Under the pieces are notes generated by a model. The model did not search any database. It was not told where the DNA came from and saw only the letters and a list, made by a program, of their open reading frames with translations. DNA of 64,000 bases from Umbelopsis ramanniana AG (Eukaryota > Mucoromycota > Umbelopsidomycetes > Umbelopsidales > Umbelopsidaceae), in assembly GCF_025399195.1 (NCBI RefSeq), contig NW_026252149.1, positions 1 to 64,000 of the forward strand, written 5' to 3'. Each line of letters begins with the position of its first letter. Position 1 is the first letter of the stretch. Shown here piece by piece: positions 10,823-22,610 of the stretch. The translations under genes were made by a program, and so were the position numbers.

Positions 10823-11175
10823 GACCTCAGGGCAATTAAGGCAATTTCGACAGTCTGGAAACAACACTGGTCATTCATTTTCCGAGAAGACAGATTACAA
10901 AGTCTCACATACAACCACCTCAAGAATGCCATGTGGAAAACTTTATCTGAACGCATAATAGATGACAGCAAAAAATACAAAAAAAACAGCATATGGATAC
11001 ACAAAGGGATAGTGGACTGGACGTCTCAGAACGTCCATATCACCTACCCAAGTATACATATTGCTGAATAATATATCTCATTAGCATCTGCTCCTTACAT
11101 TTCAGTGAAAAATTTACCAATGTCATAAATAAAGCCAATTTTGATCATTTAAAAAAAAAAGACCTCAGGGCAATT
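10823..11175 (+). mobile_element. 5'-truncated poly(A) retroposon flanked by a 15-bp target-site duplication
   Basis: The sequence gacctcagggcaatt occurs at 10823-10837 and again, perfectly, at 11161-11175. The second copy directly follows a run of ten A (11151-11160). The 323-bp insert between them has a plus-strand open frame of about 78 codons from 10838 to a TAA near 11071. It is rich in W, K and aromatic residues (ISTVWKQHWSFIF; IWIHKGIVDW), followed by a 3' untranslated part and the A-tail. This is the signature of target-primed reverse transcription: most likely the 3' end of a LINE-type element, alternatively a retrocopy of an mRNA. Confidence 0.8.
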
Positions 11176-12681
11176 TTTTGTTGATCCTTAAGATACACTT
11201 TGCTTATCCTCGTCATCACCTCTCTTACAATAAAACTGGGAAGAGATGGTATGCGTGAATTTTTCATACATTGAGTGGTGGTTCCCAATTATGAATTTTA
11301 TTATCTTCCGCGTCAACCTTGAAATGATATACTCTGGGAGACCTCAGTTAATGCACTTGCCTTCATCCCATGTAACTAAAATTTCTCATCAATGGCAATA
11401 CTTACAGCTACCAGCAAAAGATATTTAGCAAGGTAAATAGCACACATTTGCGAACTTCTTTCCAATCGCCACACATTAGTACACAATCACTATGCAAACC
11501 GCAATGGCGTGTCAATAGTTCGCGAAAACCACACTTAATCGACAGAGATTGACTTTCACAGTATGCTATCCATACAGGGTTTTATGTTTCGAAAGTAACT
11601 ACTAGTGTTTTGAAGGTTGGGGTAAATTCTCACCTCGTACACTGCTGTTAGTATATGGCAATGTAAACGGATGCTTAATTCTTACATAGCTGTCAATAGC
11701 ACAAGTCGAGAGGGAGTAACTAAAATGTATCTTCCTCATAAATTAATGGTCGCCATGTCTTAGATAATTTCCAATAGCACATTTATAGATGATCTATCTC
11801 CAAGGAATAGCATGTTTCTCGCTTGTCATCATAATATTCCTCCGTCTCTTGTATGAGAAAGTTGGAAACGGCAAGCGCTGCACAGCACAAAGTATCAATT
11901 ATGTATGGCTATGACTTGATATCTTGAACTTTGCCATCTTTTACTTGAGTGGTTCAATTTAAGTGTTGCGCCTGTTGATGAATAGTCTCGGCAACTTATT
12001 GTAATACGATTCGGTGCTTAAGTCACAGTCCTGAAATTATCTGGAAGTTGTTGTTGTTACCCTTACCAAAAGGTAAAGACTCTGATGATCAATAATTGGG
12101 GTTTGGAGGAAGATTCGTCCTTGTGTAAGCCATAGTAAGATTCAGCTGTCAGGTTTGCTCAGAGTGGTAACCAAAGGCAATATATAGTATGCTAAGATTT
12201 TCGTCTGCAATCTCTTTGATACCTCAATGTGCCGCCGGACTCGTCTACTCACTTGTGTGGAGAACGTAGCTGGAGAGACCTACAGCGAAGTCCACAATGC
12301 TATTTTTATTGTTATTTCAAACCATATTCATAGTACTATTAATTTCATTCTTCAGGTTAAAATTGGTGTCATGTCTACATAAAAAAAATAGGATTATGGT
12401 GCGCTGTGTTTTCACTCATATCCGACCTTCTCAGACTTTGTACGGTGCATACCGATCTTGTCGACTTTATCTCGAAATTTCAAGCTGGATTAGCCTGATA
12501 TATCACCAATTTGGATCTCATAGTATACGACCGCACAAACATGTCTGTAAAGAACATTATTGGCCATAAGCCCGAGTGCGGTCCAACAAATATAATAGCT
12601 CGATTTAATTTTATGAAAAGCGAGTGCAAGGAGAATGGGGATACGTTTTGTATCAGAATACGGGAAGAAAACCGCAAGTGA
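11176..12681. other. Intergenic region, nothing recognised
   Basis: About 1.5 kb downstream of the retroposon with only short frames on both strands. It includes the 3' flank of the minus-strand gene ending at 12682. Confidence 0.5.
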
Positions 12682-14401
12682 TCAGTTGTTTCTAAGTTTC
12701 ACATGACATCGCTTCTTTCTATTCCTCGATGAGGTAAAGAGCTGCGCGAGCTTTGCCATAGAAACAGTCGGCGTACAACGACTCATAATGGTTGGGGCAT
12801 CACTGGCAGGGACGCAGACTCGATCAAAAGCATCGAGTACCTTTAAAACGTTTGCCACTTCCGTTACAAAACTGGTCAAGTTTTGAAGAGAGTCCGGAAG
12901 TTTGATGACTGCCAAGTCAATCAACCCGTAAAGTCCACTGGCAGGCAAGACCAAGAGGTAGAACTTTATTGTTCTGCCGATAATTTGCATACCCAACATA
13001 CCTTCCATCTGCTGGGAATCAAGTGCTTCTTTGCAGAAGATTGTCACTTTCAGCAAGTCCCAGCAGATAAGGTAGTTGTCTTGGTCTCGTGCAGCAGACT
13101 TTGCCTCTCCGTAACCAAGGTTGGTGGTCCATCTCACACCTAGGGACTTGGTGATGCAGATGTCTGGTCTTTCATTGGAGCCATTTGCTGATTTGGCTTC
13201 CAATGTAGACTCATTTGTCCAACGTAGGTAGACATTGTGATCGGGGCTGTCAAACAACCCACAGAGGAACGGGTCCACAAACCTAGTGCAAAGCTCAGCC
13301 TCACCAAAGTCTTCTTCCAGCGGCTGGTTTGGTAGCTTCTGGAGTAATAACCCCAATGCTTTGGCAAACTTGTGAGCATTTGGCTCCAAGGACAGCGAAA
13401 TCATTCGAACGTTTGCCTGCTCCCGGTTGATCTTTTCATTCAGCAAGTCGTCGACGATGGATATCAAGCTGCTGGTGACAACCAACGGTATTGGTTGTCG
13501 CTTGATACCATACATCTCCTCAACTGAATCAACAGCTGCATTCCAATTAGCATAGCTAATGAAAGCTGAGACATCCTGTGGGTATCTGTTACGAGTCAGC
13601 CAAAGAACAGATGTCGAAGCCAACGCCAAATGCACATGCTCCTCTAGAGAGTGCTTCCATTTGGCACTGACTGATTGCTGTAGCTGGTGGAATGCATAGG
13701 AGAGGTTGAAACCGTTCACAATGAGGTGATCACTGTCCGGAAGCGAAAACACGATGCCCTCAAGCGAGAGTTTTTCATCGTTGGGTTGTTTTCGTATTGC
13801 AGACCCCGAAGAGCTGCTAATGGTGTCATTGTTATCAAGTAATTCAGTACCAGAAGCATTGTTTGAGGAAATAACTTGCCTGCCCTGTTCTTGCTCTTGT
13901 GGCAGTATTTCATCGGTGGTTCTTTGCTGTATGGTAGAACCCGCAGAGCTGCTAATGTTATCATTGTTATCAAAGTAATTCAGTACCAGAAGCAGTGGTT
14001 GAAGACGTAACTTGCCTGCGTTGCTCTTGCTCTTGATCTTGCTGCGGTAAAAATTCTTTGTGCGTTATGAAGAAATGGGTTGCAAGTCCATTTAAATCAT
14101 CGAAGTGGTCAAGGCAGGCTGGGCACGAAAAATTTTCGGTACTGGGGCGACTATGATCAGGGTGTTGCAAGTACAAGAAACTGCTACTGTTGTATCGCCG
14201 TGTTGATTTCATAGCTACAGGAAACTGATAGCCATGGGAATCTCGCAAATGATCCCGTAATTTTCGAGGGGAACTGAAATTATTTTCGTGCTTTTCTTCC
14301 AGGAAACATTGGTTCCTCAAATAAACAAGTCGTGGTTCATTTGCCATTTTCACGTTATTGGTAAAAGACGATGGGTAAAACGACAAAAGGCGAGCGGCCA
14401 A
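12682..14401 (-). pseudogene. Zinc-finger and PD-(D/E)XK-like gene, split by a one-base insertion
   Basis: The 5' part (13970-14401) encodes a partial finger and a clear C2H2 finger (FSCPACLDHFDD, then HFFITH), then a Q/E/S/T-rich linker. The 3' part (12682 to about 13850) encodes a long alpha/beta domain with EAELCTRFVDPFLCGLF, ERPDICI and LGYGEAKSA. These fit the acidic helix and PD...ExK core of restriction-like nucleases, with the catalytic set at about Asp (13162-13164), Glu and Lys about 20 residues later. The linker contains a tandem duplication of about 120 bp. In its first unit (near 13974) an extra T gives CTTTGA instead of CTTGAT, which stops the frame; in the second unit the frame is intact. 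Removing that base would join the two parts, so this is a recent lesion or a sequencing error. Confidence 0.7.
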
Positions 14402-14917
14402 ACTACAAGGTCCGGATCACCACTTTATACCTTATGCTCGTCTTATTGCATGATTTGATTCCTGCCGCTGTCTATTCGTATACTTCACCTTAGTGTTCCG
14501 AAAAACCAGTATTTGAACCAGCATAAGTTACAATTGCTAGGCTAGGTTTTAGACGACTTCTCGAGACTGGTTGTAACCCGTACTAAACAGGTACTTACCT
14601 GTTCCCGAACACTTCGTGATTTCGATACGCATAGTTTCAGCTATCTTATAAGAAATACAAGCAAGACAAGAATAACGGATTTGCCAGAATGTTATATGGA
14701 GGTGGATGGCTGATTGCCAGTTGTAAAGCCAAGACTGCCTTTAACAAAAATGTATTGAAAACCTTTTTTCATTTTCTAAACAGTTGTCTACATCTCGAAA
14801 CTATAGACCCACATTAAACGAAATTTACATAAAAAGATCGTTGAAAAGAAACGATATATGTATGAATGCATGGTGTTTCTAATTATTTCTTACATCTATA
14901 AGATTATGAAGGCCAGT
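14402..14917. other. Boundary between the repeat-rich and gene-dense parts
   Basis: It contains the upstream region of the minus-strand zinc-finger/nuclease-like gene and the 3' flank of HEL2. There is no open frame worth calling. Confidence 0.5.
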
Positions 14918-17327
14918 TTACAAGCCAACACGAAACAAAACCTGCTTGCCCTTCTTTTTACTCTTCTTGCCATTAGGGAGAGGTTCATTATTTTCGGTTG
15001 CATCATCGTTTGATGTAGAGTCTTGGCCCCAGCCACGGCTAGCGTTATCGCCAGAGCTCTGAGTCCTTCTCATATCAACAATGAGTTGATGCTTTGGAGG
15101 CGCAGTGGGAAGAGAGGGAAATTCGTTTTCCGTTCTTCGTACTGTTGGACTTGGTGATGGTGCTCGTCGATTAACAGGTGCCGACGAACCACTAATAGAC
15201 CATGGTGTTTTGGTCATAGTCACATTCCGTGCTGGTGATTGCGGTCGTGATGAGGGTGGGGTGACTTGTCGAGCGGTTACTGGTGTAGATGCAGCGGCAT
15301 GAGCGACCTTGTCCCAGACATTGGCTTTACTGGTCTTTGTCTTGGTTCCGCCTCGCTTGGTATTTCCACTTTTAATAACAAGTACACGTTTTGCTGGATT
15401 ACTAGCATTGGTTCTCTGTGCAGCGCCAATAGGTGATAAGGAAGGGAAATTTTCGAGCTATCGTTGCATTGACATTAGCATTTGAATATGGGGGTTGCTT
15501 ACATACATATCTCAAGATTTGCACTTACAGAAGTCCTTTTGTCACGCCAATAACGAATGATTTCAGTTTTCTTACTAGTGTTATCTAGAAGCTCTTCAAC
15601 TCCTCGTATTATTCTGGCAGTCTGGTCCACGTCTAAGTTGAGCATATCGAATAGTTGATCAATGTAATTTTTGCCATCCATGGTTGAATTTCTATATGCA
15701 GAAGTGATTTGCCGGAATCGCTCCATTTTTCGCTGATCTCCATTTACATAAACACTGAGTTTCTCTAATAACGCAGAGTGTTTTTCAATTGTTTCTGCTG
15801 GGGCATTTATGGCGGCGGTGGATGAAGCTTGTTGAGCTGACGATGTTGGAGTTTGACCTAACCCTGGCCAATCGTCGCTGCGACTAAGCGAGCCAAACCC
15901 TTCTGGCTTCTTTATTCCTTTCGATTTAGCTTGGCCAGGCTGCTTTTTGTCCTTGCCTTCCGCTCGTTTGGAGGTCTGTAGACTAAGCTGCTGCATTCGG
16001 TTGGTTTCCGATCCGATAGCTGGGAACTCTTCGGAAACATTGGAAGCTGCAGCCGCCGGTTGCGTTGACTTGGCCGACGCTTTTTGAGATGACTCTCTGG
16101 TATTGTCTCTTCGGTTGCGATCGCCTCCTCGAGATGGGCCGCCAGAATATTCAAAATTGACATCGACTTTTCGAGCCTCCAACTGTCTCGCTCTTTGAAC
16201 TCTTCCTGCGGAAGAACCATGAACTTCGACCTAAGACAACTCTGTTTAATCATTGCTGAAAAGGATGGTTCGATAATCAGTAAAAAGAAACCAGCATCCT
16301 TACCTCGTGTGCCTTGAGATCAAGGTCAGAGTCAAAAACGATAAATTTCTTATCAAGACAATCCCTCCATTGACACATATAGTGGTCCTTGTGGAAATGC
16401 TTTGCCTGTGAAAACAGGATATAGACAAAAAGAAAAGCAATGATGTTTAGAAAATATTGGGGAAATTTCAGTGAAATATCAGAATCTCACCAGCTGGTCA
16501 TAGTTGGCATAGTATTGATGCCGAATGCCATTTCTAACACAGATATGGCACTGTTCATGCTTGTCTCGACAATGCTCAAACAGTTCGTCATCTCCGTAGA
16601 ACGAGCTCTTACAAAACGCACACTCGGGATGGCCTGTGAAACCAGAATCGTCGTCTTTGTTGATTGCTTTGTCACCAAACTTGTAATGTTTTGTAAGTTG
16701 AGAAGAGGTAAAAAGTGTATGTTCATGGGTGAAGATTTTTTTGAATCTTGTACATAAATCACTAATTCAAAAATCATTGATGAACATTTGGTTGCCGGTA
16801 AAAGACATATCAACGTAAATAGCACTTACCACAACAACAAATCATGTTCCTTCTTAACGTGCCGCTTGAGCTCAGGCCAGCCTCCGGCACAAGCAACCTC
16901 ACACGCGGGTTCCGGACAATTGAACTGCAAAAGAATCATGGAGTCTTGGAAGATTTGCTGGTCTTCAAAACGAATGTTCAAGTGCTTGTCAATTAGTGGG
17001 GTGTCAGCTTTGGTATAGTCCTGGAATAGCTTGACAGGGTCTTTGGTGAAGACGACCTTTTTCTGTTCTGTCTAGAATACACAGCCAAGTAAAATGTATT
17101 AGAATAATGCAACAAACCACAATGTAACAGTGATTGGTCCTTACTTTGCAGTATGCACAGTTTCTTGTCTTATACAAGGCTCTCAACCGCAGAGAGCAAA
17201 TATGGCACGTTCTATGGTTGCATTCCGAAACAGCAAAGGTGGCCACAGGCTCTGTGCAAATGAAGCAGAGCTCCCCTTCGTCTTCTTCTTCTTCTGGTAC
17301 AGATTTCTGTTGCTTGGACGTATCCAT
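14918..17327 (-). CDS. HEL2: E3 ubiquitin ligase Hel2/ZNF598, ribosome-collision sensor
   Basis: Six exons (17145-17327, 16830-17071, 16491-16761, 16304-16405, 15529-16230, 14918-15457) join in frame to 679 codons, close to yeast Hel2 (639). A C3HC4 RING lies at residues 21-60 (Cys21, 24, 36, His38, Cys41, 44, 57, 60) with the family string SECNHRTCHIC. Several C2H2-type fingers follow (CPEPACEVACAGGWPELKRH; CAFCKSSFYGDDELFEHC; CHICVRNG; CQWRDC). The C-terminal half is low-complexity and basic, ending in a KKSKKKGK cluster. Known family role: ubiquitinates 40S proteins on collided ribosomes and starts ribosome-associated quality control in the cytosol. It is divergent from SEC24 across 151 bp. 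I am sure of the family. Confidence 0.95.
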
Positions 17328-17478
17328 TGAGATGGATTATGAGTAATCACAGAACAAAGTTGACTTTGCGATTATCTTTAATTTTTATTTTTATTTTATT
17401 TTGGCGGAGCACAGTCCAAGCAGGTGCTTTTGGCTTCACACTCAATCTAAAGTGAAGATTGTTACCATCTGATTATAA
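17328..17478. promoter_or_regulatory. Short bidirectional promoter, HEL2 / SEC24
   Basis: Only 151 bp separate the two start codons (17327 minus, 17479 plus). Both 5' untranslated regions and any core promoters must fit here. The middle is T-rich on the plus strand (about 17375-17400). No TATA box is evident. Confidence 0.7.
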
Positions 17479-20400
17479 ATGCAGCAGTATCCACCACGGC
17501 CTCCTCCGGGCCATCCACTTCGTAGTATTCCAGGTAAGCTTACCGATACCATCCCACTTGAACAGAAAAGCTACACGTCCTTATACCTGCTTAACTAAAG
17601 GCCAAACACCACCGCCATATGGCCAACCTCGGCCACAAACTCCTCCATCAATGGTGAGGCCACGCCCTCCCCCATCACCTGTTCAATCGATGCAGAACCA
17701 ATTTGAGTCCACGTCTATTTCTTCCAATGTACAGTAATTACTCTCTATCGTACGTACTTATCATGAAGTGCTAGTGCTAATCCCAGCTATACAGTCCCCT
17801 GGACAGAAAAGTAATCGTGCAAAAAGAGTATTTCATCCCGATGGATCTCCCCAAGGCGCTATTCGACCGCCTGTTGGAACAGTTCATTCCTCACCGCAAG
17901 TACCTGGTGTACGACCTCTCATGCCTCAAGGTCCTTCGGTGCCATCGGTCGCTCAGCCGCAACCCCTTCCACAGCAACCAAAATCTCGGATAGATCCCAA
18001 TCAAATTCCAAGTCCTATTCAAGTTCAGGATCAAGATCAACAATTATTTGCTGGACAGGATTATGGAACATGCTCAAAGACTTCTGTTCCGTTGGCCACC
18101 ACTCAGGTTCGCGTAGTTGATCAAGGTGAGTAATTATTTTTCGCGCTGCTCCAAATATCGGTTCTGCGATTGTTCTCGGATCTGAAATGGTTGTGCGGTG
18201 TTCGACCATGTGTGGGGTATGTTCAGAAATCCGATCCTGACTAAACTGCTTTCAATCTGGTAGGAAATTGCAATCCAAAATTCATGCGTATCAACACTAC
18301 TCAGATACCCATCAACGATGAATTGGTTGAAAAAACGCATATCCCCATGTCTCTGATCGTACAACCCTTGGCTAAGCTTCGACCAGATGAAGACCCTGTG
18401 CCAGTCATTGAAATGCAAAAGGAAGGTCCTGTTCGATGCAGACGATGTAAAGGATATTTGAACCCTTGGTGCCTTTTTGCAGATGGCGGAAGGAAGTTCG
18501 TCTGCAATTTGTGTGGATTTGACAGTGATGGTAAAACTTGAACTCTGCTTTTTTATGTGTAATGAGTTGCATGCTAGCTCGATATACTGATCGCCATGAT
18601 TTTTTTTTAGTTCCTGATGAATACTTTTGCAACTTGGATATGACAGGGAGACGAACTGATTATGACTATCGACCAGAACTTCGTTATGGCACTGTCGAGT
18701 ACATTGTTCCCGAGGAATATTGGACCAAAAAACCACATCCTATCCGCTATCTCTTTGCCATTGATGTGTCCATGACTGCTGTGCAGAGTGGGATGCTTGC
18801 GTCATTTTGCCAATCCTTGAATGACATTTTGTATGGAGATCACGCAGGAAATGGTTTACCCGAGGGTGCAAAGATCGGTCTGGTCACCTTTGATCGCAAC
18901 ATTCATTTTTATAACTTGAAGGTAATGTAACTGTATTATGGATGATTTAGGTCGGCAATACCGATAAACTTACTCTAAATTAAAACAGGCCAATTTGGAA
19001 CAAGCACAAATGATAGTCGTTTCTGACGTTCAGGATGTTTTTGTCCCGCTACACGACGGTTTGTTTGTGGATCCAGAAGAGTCCAAGTAAGTGCACTCGA
19101 ATGTTTGTAAGCCGGACATAGGCAAACGGATAGACTAACAGCATGCAATGCAATTGCTCAAAGGACGGTCATTCAAGATTTATTAGTCAACCTACCCAAC
19201 TTTTACGCTGAAACCAGAGTGGTAGACGTGGTTTTTGGCTCAATTATTGCAACTGCCTTGAGTGGCATGGTAAGGGTCTATGATCACTTTATGATTGAAC
19301 TGCTGAGTATGACAACTAACCGATTGTTCAATAGCAGGAAAGCGGAGGAAAGTTAATAGTATTTTCCACCTCCATACCAAAAAGAGGACTGGGGGTTCTC
19401 CAAGCTCGAGCGCAAGTCAACAACAACTATGACGAAGAAAAGTCATTGCTCATGCCTATCGGTACAGCCTATAACACATGGGGCGTTGATCTTGTGAATG
19501 CTGGCATCTGCGTTGATCTCTGGTTTTTCCCTGTTCGTAGTCTCTTAGAAATGACGACAGTTAGTCAACTGGCATCCATGACTGGCGGCGATATACACTA
19601 TTTTCCAAACTTCAATCCGATCAAGGATACTATCCAGATAACCCATGATTTGCGACATGGTTTGGCTCGAGAAGCAGGTTATAATGCTGTGATGAGAATT
19701 CGGTGCTCTAATGGTTCGTTCGTGCTACCTTCACATTATCAGCGTATTGTGCATAGCATAGTGTTCACTGACTTTGGTTATTTTCATAGGTCTCACCATT
19801 CATCAACAATTTGGTAATTTCCACATGAAGAATAGTACGGACATTGAATTGGCTGGCATCGACCAAGATAAGGCCATTGCATTTGTTGTGAAGCACGACG
19901 AAAAGCTGGATGCAAAGCTTGATGCTTCATTCCAGTGTGCTATGCTATATACCACTGCGACTGGCCAGCGAAGAGTAAGAGTGATCAACCTTAGCTTACC
20001 CGTGACTGATAACATTGGGAATGTCTTCCGAAGCGCACAGATGGATGTAACCCTGAACCTCTTAATGAAGCAAGGTAACACATTGTTGTGCTGAAGGGGG
20101 GGGGGAAGAGTAGTATACATGATTTGTACAGGTCTCATTTTTTAACCTCAACCCACAGCTATCACTTTGGCAGGAAGCAAATCAACTCAGATGTTGCGCG
20201 ACGAGTTGGCAGACAAGTGTGTAAAAATCCTGTCGGCCTACCGAAAACACTGTGCGCTTTCCAGCTCTCCTGGTCAATTGATCTTACCCGATTCATTCAA
20301 GCTACTCCCACTTTACACGCTTGGCATGCTTAAATCGGTGGCATTAAAAGCCAACCCTAACCTCAGTATCGATACCCGAGTTCACCAAATGAAATTAACC

Positions 20401-21165
20401 AAGAGCCTGGGAATTCTTGACCAAATGGTGCTACTCTACCCGCGATTGATCCCCATTTCTCATTTAGCTCCAGAGGTAAGCATCTCGTCCAACGTTTCAA
20501 GGTTTCTTTGTTCTCATTGGGAGCCAGTGGACTTTACTAAAACTTAAAAAATAATTTGTTGGGGGGATACAGCACGGCCAACCCGACGCTTCCGGCAACG
20601 TTCAACTTCCAAGTTCAATGAGATTATCTTATGAAAGACTGCTTCGAGATCATGCTTACTTACTCGGTATGTTAGGAAGAACTAAACTTGTTCTATTCTT
20701 TTTTCCACTTCCATCCTAAACAAACGCTGTCGTAATGTTAGAAAATGGCCAGGATCTCTATATATGGCTTGGCCGGGATATTTCGTCTGACTATCTCCAA
20801 GCTGTATTTGGCACGGACGATCTCCAGCATGTCGACCCAAGACAGGTACATTTTATGATGCAGATAACCCATATGATAATAGCCTAGTTAACAAAAGCTG
20901 TCTGTAGTACATTATGCCCACACTCGATACTGCGCTATCAAGGCAAACCCGCGACGTTATTGGGGCGATCCAGGCTCAACGTGCTTGGAAAATGCCGGTG
21001 CACATTGTACGACAGCAGCTGGATATGGAGCTAGAGTTTGCCAATCTACTCACTGAAGACAAGAACAATGAACAAATGTCTTATGTCGACTACCTCTGCG
21101 TAGTTCATCGTCAGATCCAAAATGAGGTAAAGAAGGCTAGGGCTTTGAATTGGATGCAAAATTAG
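17479..21165 (+). CDS. SEC24: COPII coat cargo adaptor Sec24
   Basis: Thirteen exons (17479-17533, 17601-17728, 17795-18125, 18264-18530, 18611-18921, 18989-19086, 19164-19269, 19338-19713, 19790-20074, 20159-20475, 20573-20666, 20742-20845, 20908-21165) join to 909 codons, the usual Sec24 length. The N-terminus is Pro/Gln-rich and disordered. A zinc finger uses Cys230, 233, 252 and 255 (RCRRCKGYLNPW; CNLCGF). The trunk starts with RYLFAIDVSM, followed by the beta-sandwich, the helical domain and a C-terminal gelsolin-like domain with GQDLYIWLGRD. Known role: binds Sec23 and cargo sorting signals to form ER-derived vesicles at ER exit sites. The exon-7 acceptor (19163) was chosen because only it restores the VIQDLLVNLP frame. 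The gene is intact. Confidence 0.97.
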
Positions 21166-21620
21166 CTCATTCTAACCAATCCGGCGATATAGATAACGCA
21201 AGAGAAACAAGATAATATCATGGCTAGTGCCAGTTATTGGACGCATCGATTTTAGTTGAGAAAGAGGAAGATAGTTGTGGTTTTATAAAAGTTGAGATTA
21301 AATCGACCGCTGGCGATTGAGAATCCAGAAAATTGGAGTGAAAAGGAGAGAGGATCCTCACCAAAATGTTCTGGCTTGATTCCATCATCACAGCTCCAAA
21401 TAAAATAATGTGGTGTGTGTATTTTTTATTTTGTCCATGCCAACCCACGCAAAACCTGCCCCCCCCATGGCATGAGCCCGGAGCATCGGGCGCTCTTTCA
21501 CATGTTTATGATGTCTATGCTTTGTTTGCTATGGCATATAAAGAGGCTTATAAGTAAACCCATCTTTTCCTTCTCCCTTTGATAACCCTTTTGCTCTTTT
21601 AGCTCTACTTTAAAGCAGAT
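21166..21620 (+). promoter_or_regulatory. SEC24 3' flank and perilipin promoter
   Basis: 455 bp lie between the SEC24 stop and the perilipin start. A TATAAAG box at 21537-21543 sits about 80 bp before the ATG and suggests a focused, regulated promoter. A run of seven C occurs near 21461. Confidence 0.6.
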
Positions 21621-22610
21621 ATGGCACACCATAGTGTCGATTCAACTGCGCCACAGGAGGTTGAAGTTCGCGATAACCCGTCCAAGAATCAGTTTGATGT
21701 CTTGGCTCCGGAAAAGTCTTTGGACCAACCTGATAGTCCAAGATCTTTCTTTCAGCGAGTTACCGCGATTCCCATTATTAGAGATAGTATCACAGGGGTT
21801 CAGCAGGTCGCCGATAAATATCCCACCACCCGTAAACTAGCAGGTTACGTGGATCACGGAAGACAAAGTATCGAATCTATTGGTGGTCGTTATTACGAAC
21901 AGTACCAAGGTCAGTTGGGACCCCCTGTTTCCAAGCTGAACGCTCTTGGAAATGGCATTTTGGATAAAATTGAGACCAACGTCCCTTTGATTTCTCAACC
22001 TACCGACCATGTGGTGTCTCAAATTACGGCTCCTGCTCAAGCCGCCTACACTCGTTTGAATGGATATCTGGTCAAACCTACTGATTATTTCGAGGTCCTT
22101 GTCGACACTTATTTGCCACAAGGAAAACCTACGGAAAATGGCACAGAGGAAAACCATGACGCCGCTCCAGCTGTTCGCATCTACAACATTGGCAACACTA
22201 TACCTGGAAGAGTTGGATACCGTATTTCAACCACCTACGATAACATCAAGAAAACCCCAGCTCGCGCCACTCAAAAGACGCAGGAGGTTTTGCTATTTTT
22301 GGGTGACAAAGCGTGGAACTCAGCATTGACGGTTAAATCCATCTTGCCACCTGCTGTGCAAACCCATGTGGTGGATCCAGTACTGGAATCTGCTCAGACT
22401 GAATACAACATCCTCTATGGAGAATACAAAAACCCTCAAGGTGACATTCTCCAAAAGACTCGCAATGTGGTTATCCAATCACAAGATCAAATTCTCAGAC
22501 CTCTTCTACTTTCGTGGCAAGATACCTTGAAGGTGTATGGTGATAAGGCCGCCAAAGGACGAGACCAAGCGAAAGTCTATGTGCAAGATAAGGTAGCTAA
22601 CAACAAATAA
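21621..22610 (+). CDS. Perilipin-family lipid-droplet protein (CAP20/MPL1-like)
   Basis: A single-exon gene of 329 codons. After an acidic start, SFFQRVTAIPIIRDSITGVQ and a repeated YxxxK/Lys-Gln helical pattern match the PAT/perilipin domain as known in fungal CAP20 and MPL1. The middle holds long amphipathic segments (about residues 75-150) that can lie on a lipid monolayer. The C-terminus is charged and ends with KVYVQDKVANNK. Known role of the family: coats lipid droplets and controls lipolysis, and in plant-pathogenic fungi builds appressorial turgor; here it probably serves general lipid storage. It has a TATA-driven promoter and is convergent with the H+-ATPase. Assignment is by pattern; the length is somewhat above CAP20 (about 180-230). 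Confidence 0.85.
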   Translation: MAHHSVDSTAPQEVEVRDNPSKNQFDVLAPEKSLDQPDSPRSFFQRVTAIPIIRDSITGVQQVADKYPTTRKLAGYVDHGRQSIESIGGRYYEQYQGQLGPPVSKLNALGNGILDKIETNVPLISQPTDHVVSQITAPAQAAYTRLNGYLVKPTDYFEVLVDTYLPQGKPTENGTEENHDAAPAVRIYNIGNTIPGRVGYRISTTYDNIKKTPARATQKTQEVLLFLGDKAWNSALTVKSILPPAVQTHVVDPVLESAQTEYNILYGEYKNPQGDILQKTRNVVIQSQDQILRPLLLSWQDTLKVYGDKAAKGRDQAKVYVQDKVANNK

